This document shows positions 54,457 through 63,743 of a stretch of DNA of 64,000 nt, in pieces. The position numbers and the translations under genes were made by a program. Position 1 is the first letter of the stretch; each line of letters opens with the position of its first letter. The notes under the pieces were generated by a model. It did not search any database. It was given only the letters and a program-made list of their open reading frames with translations, and was not told where the DNA came from. The stretch comes from Deinococcus radiotolerans (GTDB lineage Bacteria > Deinococcota > Deinococci > Deinococcales > Deinococcaceae): the NCBI RefSeq assembly GCF_014647435.1, contig NZ_BMPE01000001.1, positions 1,116,001-1,180,000 on the forward strand, read 5' to 3'.

Positions 54457-54945
54457 ACCCCAGCATGCCACGCCCCGGCCCTCACGGACCATCGTGCGAA
54501 TGGCGCAGGTCGCCGGGGGTGAACTCCGGCGAAACCTCCTGCGCTGACGCACTGTCGGTCAGAGTGCAGGGCCAGAACTGATTCCAGTTCAGCCGCTGCT
54601 GGGCCGGTGTCGACTGACTGTCAGGACCTGTCGCACCAATGTCCGCGCGGTCCAGGTTTCCTCGACGGCCCGTCCCCCTGTTGGGGGCAGAGGCGTCGCC
54701 ATGACGCTCAGGCTGGTGCCAGAACAGACGAGGCCTGCACGCGGCACTTCCAGTGTGAGTCGCCGGGTGGTCCGTGCCCCCAGCCTGATGCACCGCACGC
54801 AGAGCGAGAGTGGCCTGACTCTCCTTACAGCGTCAGGGACATCGTTTGAGCTCCCTGTACGGCGCGCGTCCCCTGCTGCGCCTGCTCGGTGGTGATGTTG
54901 CGGAGGGCCGGTGGGGAGAACGCCTGCTTGGTCACGCCATTAGTT
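54457..54945. other. Degenerate intergenic stretch with broken minus-strand frames
   Basis: About 490 bases without an intact gene. On the minus strand a 36-codon frame from a GTG at 54935 (VTKQAFSPPALRNITTEQA) ends at a TAA at 54825, and two overlapping frames continue downstream to about 54482 in different phases, one containing LNWNQFWPCTLT. The pattern looks like one former minus-strand gene broken by frameshifts. No domain is recognisable. Confidence 0.35.
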
Positions 54946-55287
54946 TCAGGTGTTCAGCACGAACTGCCCCAGGAACAGCACCCCGGCGCCGATCAGGGCG
55001 GTGAGGATCTGCGCCCAGGGCAGTCCGGGCGCGCGGTAGCCCTCGCCCAGACGGGCGCGCATGCCGCTCTCGATCTGACTCTGGCCATTCTGCGAGTAGA
55101 TGATTGCGCCGGCCAGGAAGGTCAGGAGCAGGCCACCCCAGCCCAGCGCGGTGGCGGCGCCCGCGCGGGTCACGCCGCCCGCCAGAACTGCGCCGATCAG
55201 GAGGCACAGCAGGCTGCTCCCCAGACCGGCGCCCAGGCCGAGCAGGAGAATCTGGCCGAGTCGGGCGGCGCGTGTCTGCGTGGTCAT
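54946..55287 (-). CDS. Small membrane protein
   Basis: 113 residues with three hydrophobic helices (LGQILLLGLGAGLGSSLLCL, LGWGGLLLTFLAGAIIYS, ILTALIGAGVLFLGQFVL). No family recognised. Minus-strand TAGAGT (55299-55294) ends 6 nt before the ATG, which supports it as a real leaderless gene. It lies just downstream of smc on the same strand. Confidence 0.65.
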   Translation of the reverse strand: MTTQTRAARLGQILLLGLGAGLGSSLLCLLIGAVLAGGVTRAGAATALGWGGLLLTFLAGAIIYSQNGQSQIESGMRARLGEGYRAPGLPWAQILTALIGAGVLFLGQFVLNT

Positions 55288-55333
55288 GCGTGGACTCTAT
55301 GCCCGCCAGAGGTTCCCCTCACACCAATCTGAC

Positions 55334-58300
55334 CTACCCGGCGCGGGCGTCGTCGTGCTGGCGGATGCTCAGGACGCGGCTGGCGCCGGTCTGGTCGGTG
55401 GTGACGCCCCACAGGGCGTGCGCGACTTCCATGGTGGCTTTCTGGTGCGTGACAAGCAGGAACTGCGCGCCGCGTTCACTGAAGCGCTTCAGGAAGGCGG
55501 TGAAGCGGCGGATGTTCGCCTCGTCCAGCGGGGCGTCCACCTCATCCAGGACGGCCAGGGGGAGGCCGCCGGCGCTGCCTTCGCCGCCCGCGTGATTCAG
55601 GGCGAACAGGAAGCCCAGGCCGGCCATGGTGCGCTCCCCGGCGGAGAGCAGGGTCATGGAGCGGGTGCGTTTCCCGCGGGGTTGCACGGCGAGGCGCAGG
55701 CCGCGAAGGATGCCCTGATCGTCCGTTTCGGGTTCCAGGTCGCCCTGCCCGCCGAGGAGTTCGGTGCTGTACTCGCGGAAGGCGGTGTTCACGCGGTCGA
55801 AGGCGGCGCGGGTGGCATGTTCCTCGGCGGTCTGGAGTTCCCCGAGATGTGCGCGGAGTTCCTGCGCGGCAGCGTCCGCGTCGTGCAGTTCAGCCCGCTG
55901 GGCGCCGAGCAGCTCGGCTTCGGCGGCGTGATCGGCCTCGGCGCGGGCGTTCACGGGCCCCAGGGCGTCCAGCGCGGCGCGGGTGCGGGTCAGTTCGGCC
56001 GTCCACTCGCGGGGGGTGCCGGGCGGGAGGCAGCCGTCGGGAATGACTTCCAGGCTGCCCTCACGCCGGGCGATCAGGAGGCGCAGGTCGTCCAGGCGGG
56101 CGCGGGCCTTGTTCTGCGTGCCGATCAGGTTCGCGTACTGCTGCGCGGCCTGTTCGCGGGTGTACTCGGCGCGGGCGTACTCGTTCTCGTCGAGAGTGCC
56201 GAGCGCGGCCTCGCGGCGGGCCACCTCGGCGCGGGCGGCGTCCAGCACGGCGTCCTGGGCGGTCAGCGAGGTGGCGTTCGTGTCCAGGCGGGCGCGGAGG
56301 TCCCCGGCGCGGGCGCGCCCGGTGCGGTAGGCGCGCCACGCGGCGTCCGCCTGCTGCGCCAGGGCGAGGGATTCGGCGGCGTGGCGTTCCTGCGCGCGGT
56401 GCGTCTCGGCGTCACCGCGGGTGGCCTGGAGGTTGGCGGTCAGGGCGTCCACGTCCGGCAGGGTCTCGCCGGGTGCGAGGGGTTCGGGTTCGTCAGGGCC
56501 CAGGCGGCCAGCGAGGCGGTCGTGGTTCGCCTGGAGGCTGCGGGTCTGCGCGCCCAGTTCAGTCACGCGGCGCTCGGCGCCCGCTTCCTCCTGCGCGGCG
56601 CGTTCGCGGGCGGCGAGCAGGGTGTCGTGCCGTTCAGCGCTGCCCGCCAGGGTCGCCTCAACTTTTTTCAGTTCGGCCGTCAGGCGGCTGCTCTGACGGT
56701 CGGCGTCCTCGAGTTCCGCGTCGAGTTCCTGGAAGCGGCGCTGGTCGCCCAGGACGCCGCTGCCGGTGTCGCGGGCGCGGCCCCCGGTGATCGCGCCGCC
56801 GGGTTCGACGAGTTCGCCGTCCAGCGTGACGAGGCGGGGGCGGCTGGCGTGCGCGCGGGCGATGCGGTTCGCGGCGCGCAGGTCGCGGACGACCAGGGTG
56901 TCGGCCAGGATGCTCTCGGCGACCAGGGGCGGGTCGCTGGGGCACAGGTCGGCGAGGTTGCCGATCACGCCGTCCTCGCGCAGCAGCGTGCCGTCGCGGC
57001 GGGGCCGGGCGCGGATGAGGTCCAGCGGGAGGAAGGTGGCGCGGCCCCCCACGCGCTTGAGCTCGTCGATGATCTCGCGGGCGTCGTCGGCGCGGTTCAC
57101 GACAACCTGTTCCAGGCGGCGGCCCAGCGCGGCGCCCAGCGCGGTCTCGTACTCGGCGGGCACGGTCAGCAGGTCCGCGACCGAGCCGACGATGCCCGGG
57201 TGGTCGAGACGCAGGGCGTTGCGGGCGCCCTCGCCGTAGCGGGCGTAGGAGTTCAGGGTCTGTTCCAGCCGGTCGCGTTCGCGCCTCAGCGGAGCGACGC
57301 TGGCGTTCACGCGGGCCAGTTCGCCCCGCAGGTGCCGATCATGGTGGACAGCGGCCTCACGCTCTTCACGAACACTCAGATATGCCTGCTCGGCCTGCTC
57401 CCGCGCGGCGCGGGCGTGCCCGAGGCGCTCCTGTGCGGCGTCCAGCGCTTCACGGGCCTGGGTCAGGTTGCCCTGGGCGCGTTCGAACTCGGCGCGGATC
57501 GTCTCACGGCTGGCGTCCTGGCGGGCGGCGGCCTCGGCGGCGCGGGCGGCCAGAGTGCGGGCGCGGGTCAGGTCGGCGTCCAGGGTGCGGGCGCGGCGTT
57601 CGGCGGCGTCCGCCTGCGCGCGCGCCTGGGTCAGCGCGGCGTCCAGCGCGGTGAGGTCCGGGGCAGGCTGCTCGGGCGGCGTGCGGGGCAGCGCGTCCAG
57701 TTCGGCCGTCAGGGTGCGGCGTTCGGCGTCCAGGTGGGCGCGGTAGCGGTCGGCCTGCGCGGCGGCGTCGCGGGCGGCACGCAGTGTGTCGAGCGCCCCG
57801 GCGTACGCGTCGCGTCGCGCGCGGGCCTCCTGCGCGGCGTCACGGGCGGCGTCCACGGCGGTCGCGGCGGCCTGCACCTCGGCGGCCAGGGCGGCGCTGC
57901 GGGCCTCCAGTTCACTGGCTTCGCTGCGGGCGGCGAAGACCTCGCGGGCCAGGGTCAGCTGCCGGTCGCGGCGCAGGGCGTCCTCCAGCGTCAGCCCCCG
58001 GCCGCTCAGGTCGCGGTGGGTGCGGGCGTCCTGCGCGGCGCGCGCCAGTCGTTCCAGCGCGGCCTCGCGTTCGTTCAGCACCAGCCGCAGCGAATCCAGG
58101 TGCGTGTCCGCCTCGCGCAGGCGCGCCTCGGTCTCCTGGCGGGCGGTGACGGCGCGGGACAGCCCGGCGGCCTCCTGCACGTAGCCCAGCAGGGTCCTGC
58201 CTTCGGCCTGCACGACGCCGCTCACCTCGCCCTGCCCGATCACGGCCAGTCCACCGGGGCCCAGGCCGGTGCCGCGCAGCGCGCCCTGCACGTCCCTCGC

Positions 58301-58639
58301 GCGCACGCCGCGCCCGTTCAGGTCCTGCTCGCCGGTCCCGTCGCGGTACACGCGCCGCGCGAGGTTCACGCGCTCCCCGGCGGGCGTCACGAGTTCCAGC
58401 TGCACCTCCGCCAGGCCCAGCGGGGCCTTGCCGCCGCTGCCGTGGAAGATCAGTTCGGTGCCGCGCCCGGCGCGCAGGTCGCGCGCGCGGGCCTGATGGG
58501 TGGCCCAGCGGATGGCTTCCACAACGTTGCTCTTGCCGCTGCCGTTCGGGCCGATGACGGCACTGACGCCCGGCCCGAATTCCAGGCGGGTGCGGTCGGC
58601 GAAGCTCTTGAAGCCCTGCAGGGTGACGCTCTGAAGCAT
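55334..58639 (-). CDS. smc: Chromosome segregation SMC protein
   Basis: Condensin ATPase that organises and segregates the chromosome. 1101 residues in standard order: Walker [10 protein letters not shown] (residues 30-38), two long coiled coils rich in Ala/Arg/Glu/Gln flanking a hinge (about 480-640, [17 protein letters not shown]), then the signature [14 protein letters not shown] (about 997-1010) and Walker [14 protein letters not shown] with D1032-E1033. It is the last gene of the smpB operon, starting 22 nt after the GerMN stop. scpA and scpB are not nearby. Confidence 0.95.
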   Translation of the reverse strand: MLQSVTLQGFKSFADRTRLEFGPGVSAVIGPNGSGKSNVVEAIRWATHQARARDLRAGRGTELIFHGSGGKAPLGLAEVQLELVTPAGERVNLARRVYRDGTGEQDLNGRGVRARDVQGALRGTGLGPGGLAVIGQGEVSGVVQAEGRTLLGYVQEAAGLSRAVTARQETEARLREADTHLDSLRLVLNEREAALERLARAAQDARTHRDLSGRGLTLEDALRRDRQLTLAREVFAARSEASELEARSAALAAEVQAAATAVDAARDAAQEARARRDAYAGALDTLRAARDAAAQADRYRAHLDAERRTLTAELDALPRTPPEQPAPDLTALDAALTQARAQADAAERRARTLDADLTRARTLAARAAEAAARQDASRETIRAEFERAQGNLTQAREALDAAQERLGHARAAREQAEQAYLSVREEREAAVHHDRHLRGELARVNASVAPLRRERDRLEQTLNSYARYGEGARNALRLDHPGIVGSVADLLTVPAEYETALGAALGRRLEQVVVNRADDAREIIDELKRVGGRATFLPLDLIRARPRRDGTLLREDGVIGNLADLCPSDPPLVAESILADTLVVRDLRAANRIARAHASRPRLVTLDGELVEPGGAITGGRARDTGSGVLGDQRRFQELDAELEDADRQSSRLTAELKKVEATLAGSAERHDTLLAARERAAQEEAGAERRVTELGAQTRSLQANHDRLAGRLGPDEPEPLAPGETLPDVDALTANLQATRGDAETHRAQERHAAESLALAQQADAAWRAYRTGRARAGDLRARLDTNATSLTAQDAVLDAARAEVARREAALGTLDENEYARAEYTREQAAQQYANLIGTQNKARARLDDLRLLIARREGSLEVIPDGCLPPGTPREWTAELTRTRAALDALGPVNARAEADHAAEAELLGAQRAELHDADAAAQELRAHLGELQTAEEHATRAAFDRVNTAFREYSTELLGGQGDLEPETDDQGILRGLRLAVQPRGKRTRSMTLLSAGERTMAGLGFLFALNHAGGEGSAGGLPLAVLDEVDAPLDEANIRRFTAFLKRFSERGAQFLLVTHQKATMEVAHALWGVTTDQTGASRVLSIRQHDDARAG

Positions 58640-58661
58640 GGTTACTGGTCAGCGCCGGGCG

Positions 58662-59213
58662 TCACTGGTCGGCGCAGTCTCCGGCGGCGAAGGGCTGCGT
58701 CAGGTCCATGCGGCCCAGCGCCTCCACGTTCTGCCCGCCCACCAGGAAGGTCACGTCCAGGCCCTTCTGCTCGATCAGGGTGCGGGTCAGGGTGCACAGC
58801 AGCATGCGCTCGCCGCTGGGGCCGTAGCGCAGCTTGGTGTACGCGTCAGGCAGGTCCACGTAGTAGTGCTGGCCGCGCAGGTACACCTTCGGGGCAGGCG
58901 TCCCGGCGGGCACGACGCCCAAGAAGCTCTTGTCGTACGGGCCGCGCGCCCAGACGTCCACGGCGGCCTGCGCGACCGAGCGGGTGTTCGTGCGGGACAC
59001 CTGCACGGTGCGGGTCTCGGGCTTCAGGTTCTGCACCTGCGGGTCGGTGAAGTACACCTTGACCTTCAGGGCCTGCCGTTCAGTCAGGTCCAGTTTGGGC
59101 GGCTCGGGCGTGGGCGGCGTGCGCTGCACCGCCTGAAGGGCCAGGACGGACGCGGCCAGCAGCGCGGCAGCCACGACGTTGAACGGCGAGAACAGTTTGC
59201 GCGGGACGCTCAC
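58662..59213 (-). CDS. GerMN-domain protein
   Basis: 183 residues: one N-terminal transmembrane anchor (VVAAALLAASVLALQAV) and a GerMN domain (LKVKVYFTDPQVQNLKPETR, AVDVWARGPYDKSFLGVVP, MLLCTLTRTLIEQKGLDVTFLVGG). GerMN domains occur in spore germination and cell-envelope proteins; here, in a non-sporulating lineage, an envelope role next to an amidase-like protein is likely. The GTG start overlaps the stop of the amidase-like gene by 4 bases. Confidence 0.75.
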   Translation of the reverse strand: MSVPRKLFSPFNVVAAALLAASVLALQAVQRTPPTPEPPKLDLTERQALKVKVYFTDPQVQNLKPETRTVQVSRTNTRSVAQAAVDVWARGPYDKSFLGVVPAGTPAPKVYLRGQHYYVDLPDAYTKLRYGPSGERMLLCTLTRTLIEQKGLDVTFLVGGQNVEALGRMDLTQPFAAGDCADQ

Positions 59214-60589
59214 TGCGCCCCTCCCGGCGCGCTGAGGTTCGCGTTGTTGTTCGCGCGGGCCGTGAGGTACGTGGCGACCGAGCGGGCCACCGCCACCGAC
59301 AGGATCTTCTGCCGCGCGGCGCTGCCGAGCGTGGCGAGGTCCTGCGCGTTGTTCGCCCAGCCGAGTTCCAGCAGCAGCGCCGCCTGGGGGGCCTCCCCGA
59401 GGCTCTGCACGCGGCTGATGCTCTCCTGCTTTGCGGTCACGCCGCCACCCTTGAGTTCACCGCGCAGCAGTTCCCCCAGGCGGCGGGTGCTGCCCGCCCC
59501 GGCCACAACCAGGCTGCTGTACGGGACGCTGCTGCCGCCGCGCAGGCTGTTGATCAGCTGGCTGCTGGCGCGGCCCGTCTGCTCGTACACGGTCACGCCG
59601 CTGCGCCGCGCGCCGGGCAGGCGGCCCAGGTCAAGCGCCAGGTACACGTCGCTCTGGCGGGCCAGGGTCAGGACCTCGTCGCGACTGAGGTTGGCGCCGC
59701 TGCTGCGCGTGACCCGCACCTGCCAGCCCTTCTCGGCCAGGAGCTGCGCGGCCTGCCGGGCGACTTCCAGGGTCACGTCGCCACTCACGCCGGGCACCAC
59801 GGCCGGGTCCAGGATGATCAGGGGCGCGTTGATGCGCGCCAGAAGTTCCGGGGCGCTGCTGGGCACGCCAGGCCCGGCGTCCACGACGACGCGCACGCCG
59901 CTGCCGCGCACGACCTTGAACACGCGGTACCCGCTGCTGGCCGGGAGGGGCAGCGTGACGGTCAGGTCGCTGCCCGTCCGGGCCACGTCGGCGCTGGGCA
60001 CGAACGCGCCGCGGGTGGTGTAGCGCCGCGCGTCGCCCTGAAGGCCCTTCAGGGTCAGGACCACGCGGTCGCCGCGCTGCTCGTCACTGACCTGCACGTC
60101 GCGGCTGAGGTCGAGCACCAAGCGGTCGGAGTCACGTCCGGCGCGGCTGCTGACGCTCACGAGTTTCGGCGCGGCCAGCGTGAACTTGCCCTGCTCGTAC
60201 TGGGCGCCCAGACCGCTGGCCAGGGTCTCCAGCGGCAGGTACAGGTTGCCGTTCACGCGGGTGGCGGTGCGGCCCTGCACGCGGCGCGTGTCGAGCTGTA
60301 CGGTGTTGAAGGACGTCGTGGCGCGCTGCTGGTTCTCATCGAGGGGAAGCAGCAGCGTGTGGCCCAGACCGGTCACGCGGACCACGCCGCTGTCCTCGGT
60401 GATGCTCAGCAGGCCGCTCAGGTTGCTCTGGCTGGCGTACTCCGCACCGTACAGCTGGATGCTCTGCACGTCACGCCCGGCGAGGTTCAGGCGGGAGAAG
60501 GCGATCTGCGCGCCGGCCAGACCGATCAGGAACAGGCTGGCGGCCGCGGCGGTCAGGGCGGTGCGGCGGCCCGGGGCGCGCAGCCTCAC
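59210..60589 (-). CDS. Amidase_3-like protein lacking zinc ligands (pseudoenzyme)
   Basis: 459 residues: a signal/anchor, an AMIN-like N-terminal beta domain (DRLVLDLSRDVQVSDEQRGDRVV), and a C-terminal Amidase_3 fold aligned by LIILDP, GWQVRVTRSS, GVTVYEQTG and ALLLELGW. In active N-acetylmuramoyl-L-alanine amidases the zinc ligands are the His of GHGG, a Glu about 15 residues later and the His of S-x-H-x-N. Here the first is AVVP, the second reads GDVTLE with Ser/Gly at the ligand position, and the third is LALDLG. Only the catalytic Glu region is kept. So it is probably inactive. It overlaps smpB and the GerMN gene by 4 bases each. Confidence 0.8.
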   Translation of the reverse strand: MRLRAPGRRTALTAAAASLFLIGLAGAQIAFSRLNLAGRDVQSIQLYGAEYASQSNLSGLLSITEDSGVVRVTGLGHTLLLPLDENQQRATTSFNTVQLDTRRVQGRTATRVNGNLYLPLETLASGLGAQYEQGKFTLAAPKLVSVSSRAGRDSDRLVLDLSRDVQVSDEQRGDRVVLTLKGLQGDARRYTTRGAFVPSADVARTGSDLTVTLPLPASSGYRVFKVVRGSGVRVVVDAGPGVPSSAPELLARINAPLIILDPAVVPGVSGDVTLEVARQAAQLLAEKGWQVRVTRSSGANLSRDEVLTLARQSDVYLALDLGRLPGARRSGVTVYEQTGRASSQLINSLRGGSSVPYSSLVVAGAGSTRRLGELLRGELKGGGVTAKQESISRVQSLGEAPQAALLLELGWANNAQDLATLGSAARQKILSVAVARSVATYLTARANNNANLSAPGGAQ

Positions 60590-61008
60590 AGTTCGCGCAG
60601 CTCCCGGCGCACGGTCTTCTCGGCTTCCGCGCGGCGCTTGTCATGCAGTTTCTTGCCGCGCGCCAGGGCCACTTCCACCTTGAAGAACCGGCCCTTCTGG
60701 TACAGGCGGGTGGGGACCAGCGTCAGGCCTTTCTGTTCCAGGCCGCGCTTGACCTTGCCGATCTCCTCGCGGTGCAGCAGCAGGCGGCGGGTGCGGCGGG
60801 GCTCGTGGTTGTTGTACGTCGCTTCCTTGTAGGTCGGGATGTACAGGCCTTCCAGGTCGATGTTGCCGCCGTGGAGGCGGGCGAAGGCGTCGCGGAAGTC
60901 CACGCCGCCCGCGCGGATGCTCTTGACTTCACTGCCGGTCAGGCTGATCCCCGCCTCGAAGCGCTCCAGCAGTTCGTACTCGTAATGAGCGCGGCGGTTC
61001 GTGTACAC
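60586..61008 (-). CDS. smpB: SsrA-binding protein SmpB
   Basis: Partner of tmRNA in ribosome rescue. 140 residues: NRRAHYEYELLERFEAGISLTGSEVKSIRAG, YIPTYKEATYNNHEPRRTRRLLLH and the basic, helix-forming C-terminal tail that reaches into the mRNA channel (KLHDKRRAEAEK). Start is a GTG at 61008, and minus-strand TAGAAT (61020-61015) ends 6 nt before it, a clear leaderless promoter for the four-gene operon smpB - amidase-like - GerMN - smc. The tmRNA gene is not in the window. Confidence 0.95.
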   Translation of the reverse strand: MYTNRRAHYEYELLERFEAGISLTGSEVKSIRAGGVDFRDAFARLHGGNIDLEGLYIPTYKEATYNNHEPRRTRRLLLHREEIGKVKRGLEQKGLTLVPTRLYQKGRFFKVEVALARGKKLHDKRRAEAEKTVRRELREL

Positions 61009-61055
61009 CCGGGCATTCTAGCAGCACGGGGAAAAACTGGTGATGGTGAAAAGGT

Positions 61056-61097
61056 GATGGTTGATGGACGGGACGCTGGCCCCATCCATCAACCATC
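61056..61097 (-). terminator. Terminator after the SDR gene
   Basis: GATGGTTGATGGA (61056-61068) pairs exactly with TCCATCAACCATC (61085-61097), 13 bp, 16-nt loop. T-rich stretches follow on the minus strand. Confidence 0.7.
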
Positions 61098-61110
61098 GAC
61101 CATGCTCCGG

Positions 61111-61821
61111 CTACTTCTTCGGGGGGCGGCTGGGGCGCACTTCGACGCGGCTGGGCAGGGTGCGCTCGGGCATGTGCAGGAGGTCGACGGTCAGCTGCGC
61201 GAGGTCCTCGGGCTGGATCTTCCAGGCGTCCCTGTCCGCGTCGGGCGTGTGCCCGGCGAAGTGCGTGGCGACGCTGCCGGGCATGATCTGCGTGACCTTG
61301 ATCCCACGGTCGCGCAGGTCGAGGTTCAGCACCTCACTGAGGCCGTTCAGGCCGAACTTGCTGGCGTTGTACGCGCCGCCGCCCGGCAGGGGGTTCTTCC
61401 CGGCGAGGCTGGAGAGCGTGAAGATGTACCCGCCACGCTCGGTCAGGGCAGGAATGGCGGCCTTGACGGTGTAGAACGCGCCGCTGAGGTTCGTGTCGAT
61501 CACGTCCTGCCACTGCTCGATGCTCAGGTCCGCCACGTTCCCGAAGTGCCCGACGCCCGCGTTCACGAACAGGACGTCCAGCCCGCCGAAGGCGGCCACG
61601 TGCGCGTCCACGGCAGCCTGCACGGCGTGCGGGTCTTTCACGTCGCAGGCAAAGCCGCGGGCGTGCCCGCCCAGTTCGCCTGCCACCTGCTCGATCTCGG
61701 CGGCGTTGCGGCTGGTGATGGTCACGGCGTACCCGTCGGCGATCAGGGCCTGCGCGACGGCGTGCCCGATGCCCTTGCTGGCTCCGGTGATGAAAGCACT
61801 CTTCTGGGTGGTCTGCGTCAT
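61111..61821 (-). CDS. Short-chain dehydrogenase/reductase
   Basis: 236 residues with the classical SDR motifs: TGASKGIG (residues ~12-19) for NAD(P), NAG in VNAGVGHFG, and the catalytic Ser/Tyr/Lys with FTLSSLAG and YNASK. It is similar to 3-oxoacyl-ACP reductase-like SDRs, but the substrate is unknown. The ATG at 61821 is used because minus-strand TAGGGT (61834-61829) ends 7 nt before it; a slightly longer start would ignore this. Confidence 0.9.
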   Translation of the reverse strand: MTQTTQKSAFITGASKGIGHAVAQALIADGYAVTITSRNAAEIEQVAGELGGHARGFACDVKDPHAVQAAVDAHVAAFGGLDVLFVNAGVGHFGNVADLSIEQWQDVIDTNLSGAFYTVKAAIPALTERGGYIFTLSSLAGKNPLPGGGAYNASKFGLNGLSEVLNLDLRDRGIKVTQIMPGSVATHFAGHTPDADRDAWKIQPEDLAQLTVDLLHMPERTLPSRVEVRPSRPPKK

Positions 61822-61882
61822 GGGCGGCACCCTAACACGCCCCCACCGGAAGACCGTATGAAAAGCAAAGCAGTATGAAGCC

Positions 61883-61905
61883 GCGCCGCCCAGTCCGGGC
61901 GGCGC
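61883..61905 (-). terminator. Hairpin at the end of the secreted-protein gene
   Basis: GCGCCGCCC (61883-61891) pairs with GGGCGGCGC (61897-61905) with a 5-nt loop, 11 nt after the stop at 61917. Confidence 0.6.
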
Positions 61906-61916
61906 GCAGCGTCAGG

Positions 61917-62375
61917 TCAGCGGGGCAGGCGGGCGGCCAGCTGGTCGTACATGTAGTTCACGAACTCCGCGCGGTAGCGCAGCAGCACGCTGATACCGAA
62001 CGTGTCGCTCAGGACGTACTTCTGCCCCTGCGGCAGCTGGAATTCCAGGCGGGCACCCAGCTTGTTCCAGGGCACCAGGGCGCTGGGCGCCACGAACACC
62101 GGCCGGACCTGAATGGCGTTCGCGCTGGCGGCAGAGGCAATGGTGGCCTGCGGGTAGCGGCGTTTCAGGGCGCCGGCGCTGTCGCGGCGCATGGCGGCGA
62201 GGATGCTCTGGCGCTGCTCGGCGTTCACGAGGTTCTGGTTGCCCTCGATGACGGGGTCCAGGATCACGTACGTAGCGGCGCGCAGCTGCCCGGCATTCGG
62301 GCTGGGGGTCTGCGCGGACGCGGCGCCCAGCAGCAGCAGGGCGAGGAGGGCCGTTCGGGTCAGGTGGGCGTTCAT
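61917..62375 (-). CDS. Secreted hypothetical protein
   Basis: 152 residues: signal peptide LTRTALLALLLLGAASA, then a mature part rich in Ala/Gln/Asn (LRAATYVILDPVIEGNQNLV, LEFQLPQGQKYVLSDTFG) with no recognised domain; it may be a periplasmic or outer-surface protein. The ATG at 62375 is favoured; a -10-like TGCACT lies 7 nt upstream. Confidence 0.6.
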   Translation of the reverse strand: MNAHLTRTALLALLLLGAASAQTPSPNAGQLRAATYVILDPVIEGNQNLVNAEQRQSILAAMRRDSAGALKRRYPQATIASAASANAIQVRPVFVAPSALVPWNKLGARLEFQLPQGQKYVLSDTFGISVLLRYRAEFVNYMYDQLAARLPR

Positions 62376-62475
62376 GCGAGTCAGTGCATCACACCCTGCC
62401 TGACGGGGCGTGAAGTGCGCGTGAGGGTCACCCCGGGCCCGGTGGCCTCCCGGGCTCACGCGTAGAGTGAGGCGC

Positions 62476-63126
62476 ATGCAGGATCTCCTCTTGATCATGC
62501 GGCGCCTGCGCGCGCCGGACGGCTGCCCCTGGGACCGCGAGCAGACGCATGAGTCCCTGCGCCCCTACCTGCTGGAGGAAGCGGCCGAGGCGGCCGACGC
62601 CGTGAGCAGCCCCGACCGGGCCGAGCTGGCCGACGAGTTGGGGGACGTGCTGTTGCAGGTGGCGTTTCACAGCGTGATTGCCGAGGAGGCGGGCACGTTC
62701 ACTTACGCGGACGTGGAGCGCGCCATCGTGGAGAAACTAGTGCGGCGCCACCCGCACGTGTTCGCCCAGGCGAGCGTGAGTGGCAGTGAGGAGGTCGTCA
62801 CGAACTGGCAGGCCATCAAGGCGGCCGAGCGGGGGGGCCGGGTGCGCCGTCCGGAGGACCGGGTGCCCGCCGGTCTGGGCGCCCTGGCGCGCGAGGCGAA
62901 AACGCAGCGGCTGGCCGGACAAGTGAAGACCACGCCGGACGCGGCCCGCGCCGCGCTGCTGAGCGCCGCCCAGGCGGCCCCCGACTCGGCTCAGGGTGTG
63001 GCGGAGGTGCTCGCCGCCGCCGTGGCGTGGGCGCGCGCGGCGGGCGTGGACCCCGAACTGGCCCTGCGCGAGCGGACGCTGGACACCCTGCACGCCCTGT
63101 CCGGCGAGGGTGAGGAGACCGCGTGA
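62476..63126 (+). CDS. mazG: MazG nucleoside triphosphate pyrophosphohydrolase
   Basis: 216 residues. The first half is a complete MazG domain: [35 protein letters not shown], then [22 protein letters not shown], carrying the E-x-x-E...E-x-x-D metal-binding residues. The second half is a shorter, divergent copy. It removes noncanonical or excess NTPs. The ATG at 62476 follows TAGAGT (62463-62468) by 7 nt. It overlaps the next gene by 4 bases (GTGA). Confidence 0.93.
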   Translation: MQDLLLIMRRLRAPDGCPWDREQTHESLRPYLLEEAAEAADAVSSPDRAELADELGDVLLQVAFHSVIAEEAGTFTYADVERAIVEKLVRRHPHVFAQASVSGSEEVVTNWQAIKAAERGGRVRRPEDRVPAGLGALAREAKTQRLAGQVKTTPDAARAALLSAAQAAPDSAQGVAEVLAAAVAWARAAGVDPELALRERTLDTLHALSGEGEETA

Positions 63127-63692
63127 GCGATCCGCTGGACGCCGCCCTGAACGACCCGTGGGTGACGTGGCTGGGGGGGCGCGAGCGGCGCACCCTGCAC
63201 CTGCCGGAGTACCGGCGCGCGGCGGTCCTGGTGGGCCTCACGCGCGAGGCAGACGCGCGGGTGCTGCTGACGCTGCGCTCACCGGACCTGCCCACCCACC
63301 AGGGGCAGATCAGTTTCCCCGGCGGCAGCCTGGAGCGCGGCGAGACGCCCGTGCAGGCGGCGCTGCGTGAGGCGCAGGAGGAGGTCGGACTGGACCCGGA
63401 TCAGGTGGCGGTGCTGGGCGAACTGGATGACGTGTTCACCCCGGTGGGGTTTCACGTGACGCCCGTTCTGGCGCGCATCCCGGCCCAGCCGACCCTGACC
63501 CTGTCCGGCGAGGTCGCGCAGCTGCTGCTGCCCACGCTGTCCGAGCTGCGCGCCGTGCCCATGACGCGGGAGACCCGCACGCTGCCGGACGGGACGCATG
63601 TGCCCCTCTACCGCTACCCGTGGCAGGGTCATGACATCTGGGGGATGACGGCGCGGGTCCTGCATGATCTCCTCGGGGGCGGCCCCGCCTGA
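63123..63692 (+). CDS. Nudix CoA pyrophosphatase
   Basis: 189 residues. The UPF0035 motif [16 protein letters not shown] precedes a complete Nudix box ([24 protein letters not shown]), the combination specific for CoA-cleaving Nudix enzymes such as the solved D. radiodurans DR1184. It converts CoA to phosphopantetheine and 3',5'-ADP. The GTG start overlaps the mazG stop, so both house-cleaning enzymes are made together. Confidence 0.9.
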   Translation: MSDPLDAALNDPWVTWLGGRERRTLHLPEYRRAAVLVGLTREADARVLLTLRSPDLPTHQGQISFPGGSLERGETPVQAALREAQEEVGLDPDQVAVLGELDDVFTPVGFHVTPVLARIPAQPTLTLSGEVAQLLLPTLSELRAVPMTRETRTLPDGTHVPLYRYPWQGHDIWGMTARVLHDLLGGGPA

Positions 63693-63700
63693 ACAGGGAA

Positions 63701-63731
63701 ACGGCCCCCACCCGGGAGGGGCAGGGGCCGT
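63701..63731. terminator. Bidirectional terminator
   Basis: ACGGCCCC (63701-63708) pairs with GGGGCCGT (63724-63731) between convergent genes. Confidence 0.6.
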
Positions 63732-63743
63732 GAGGGACCGGGT

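Noticed and set aside
55100..59050. Very long plus-strand open frame opposite smc
   Set aside because: It is a shadow caused by the GC-rich codon pattern of smc: low-complexity, no domain, and no start signal.
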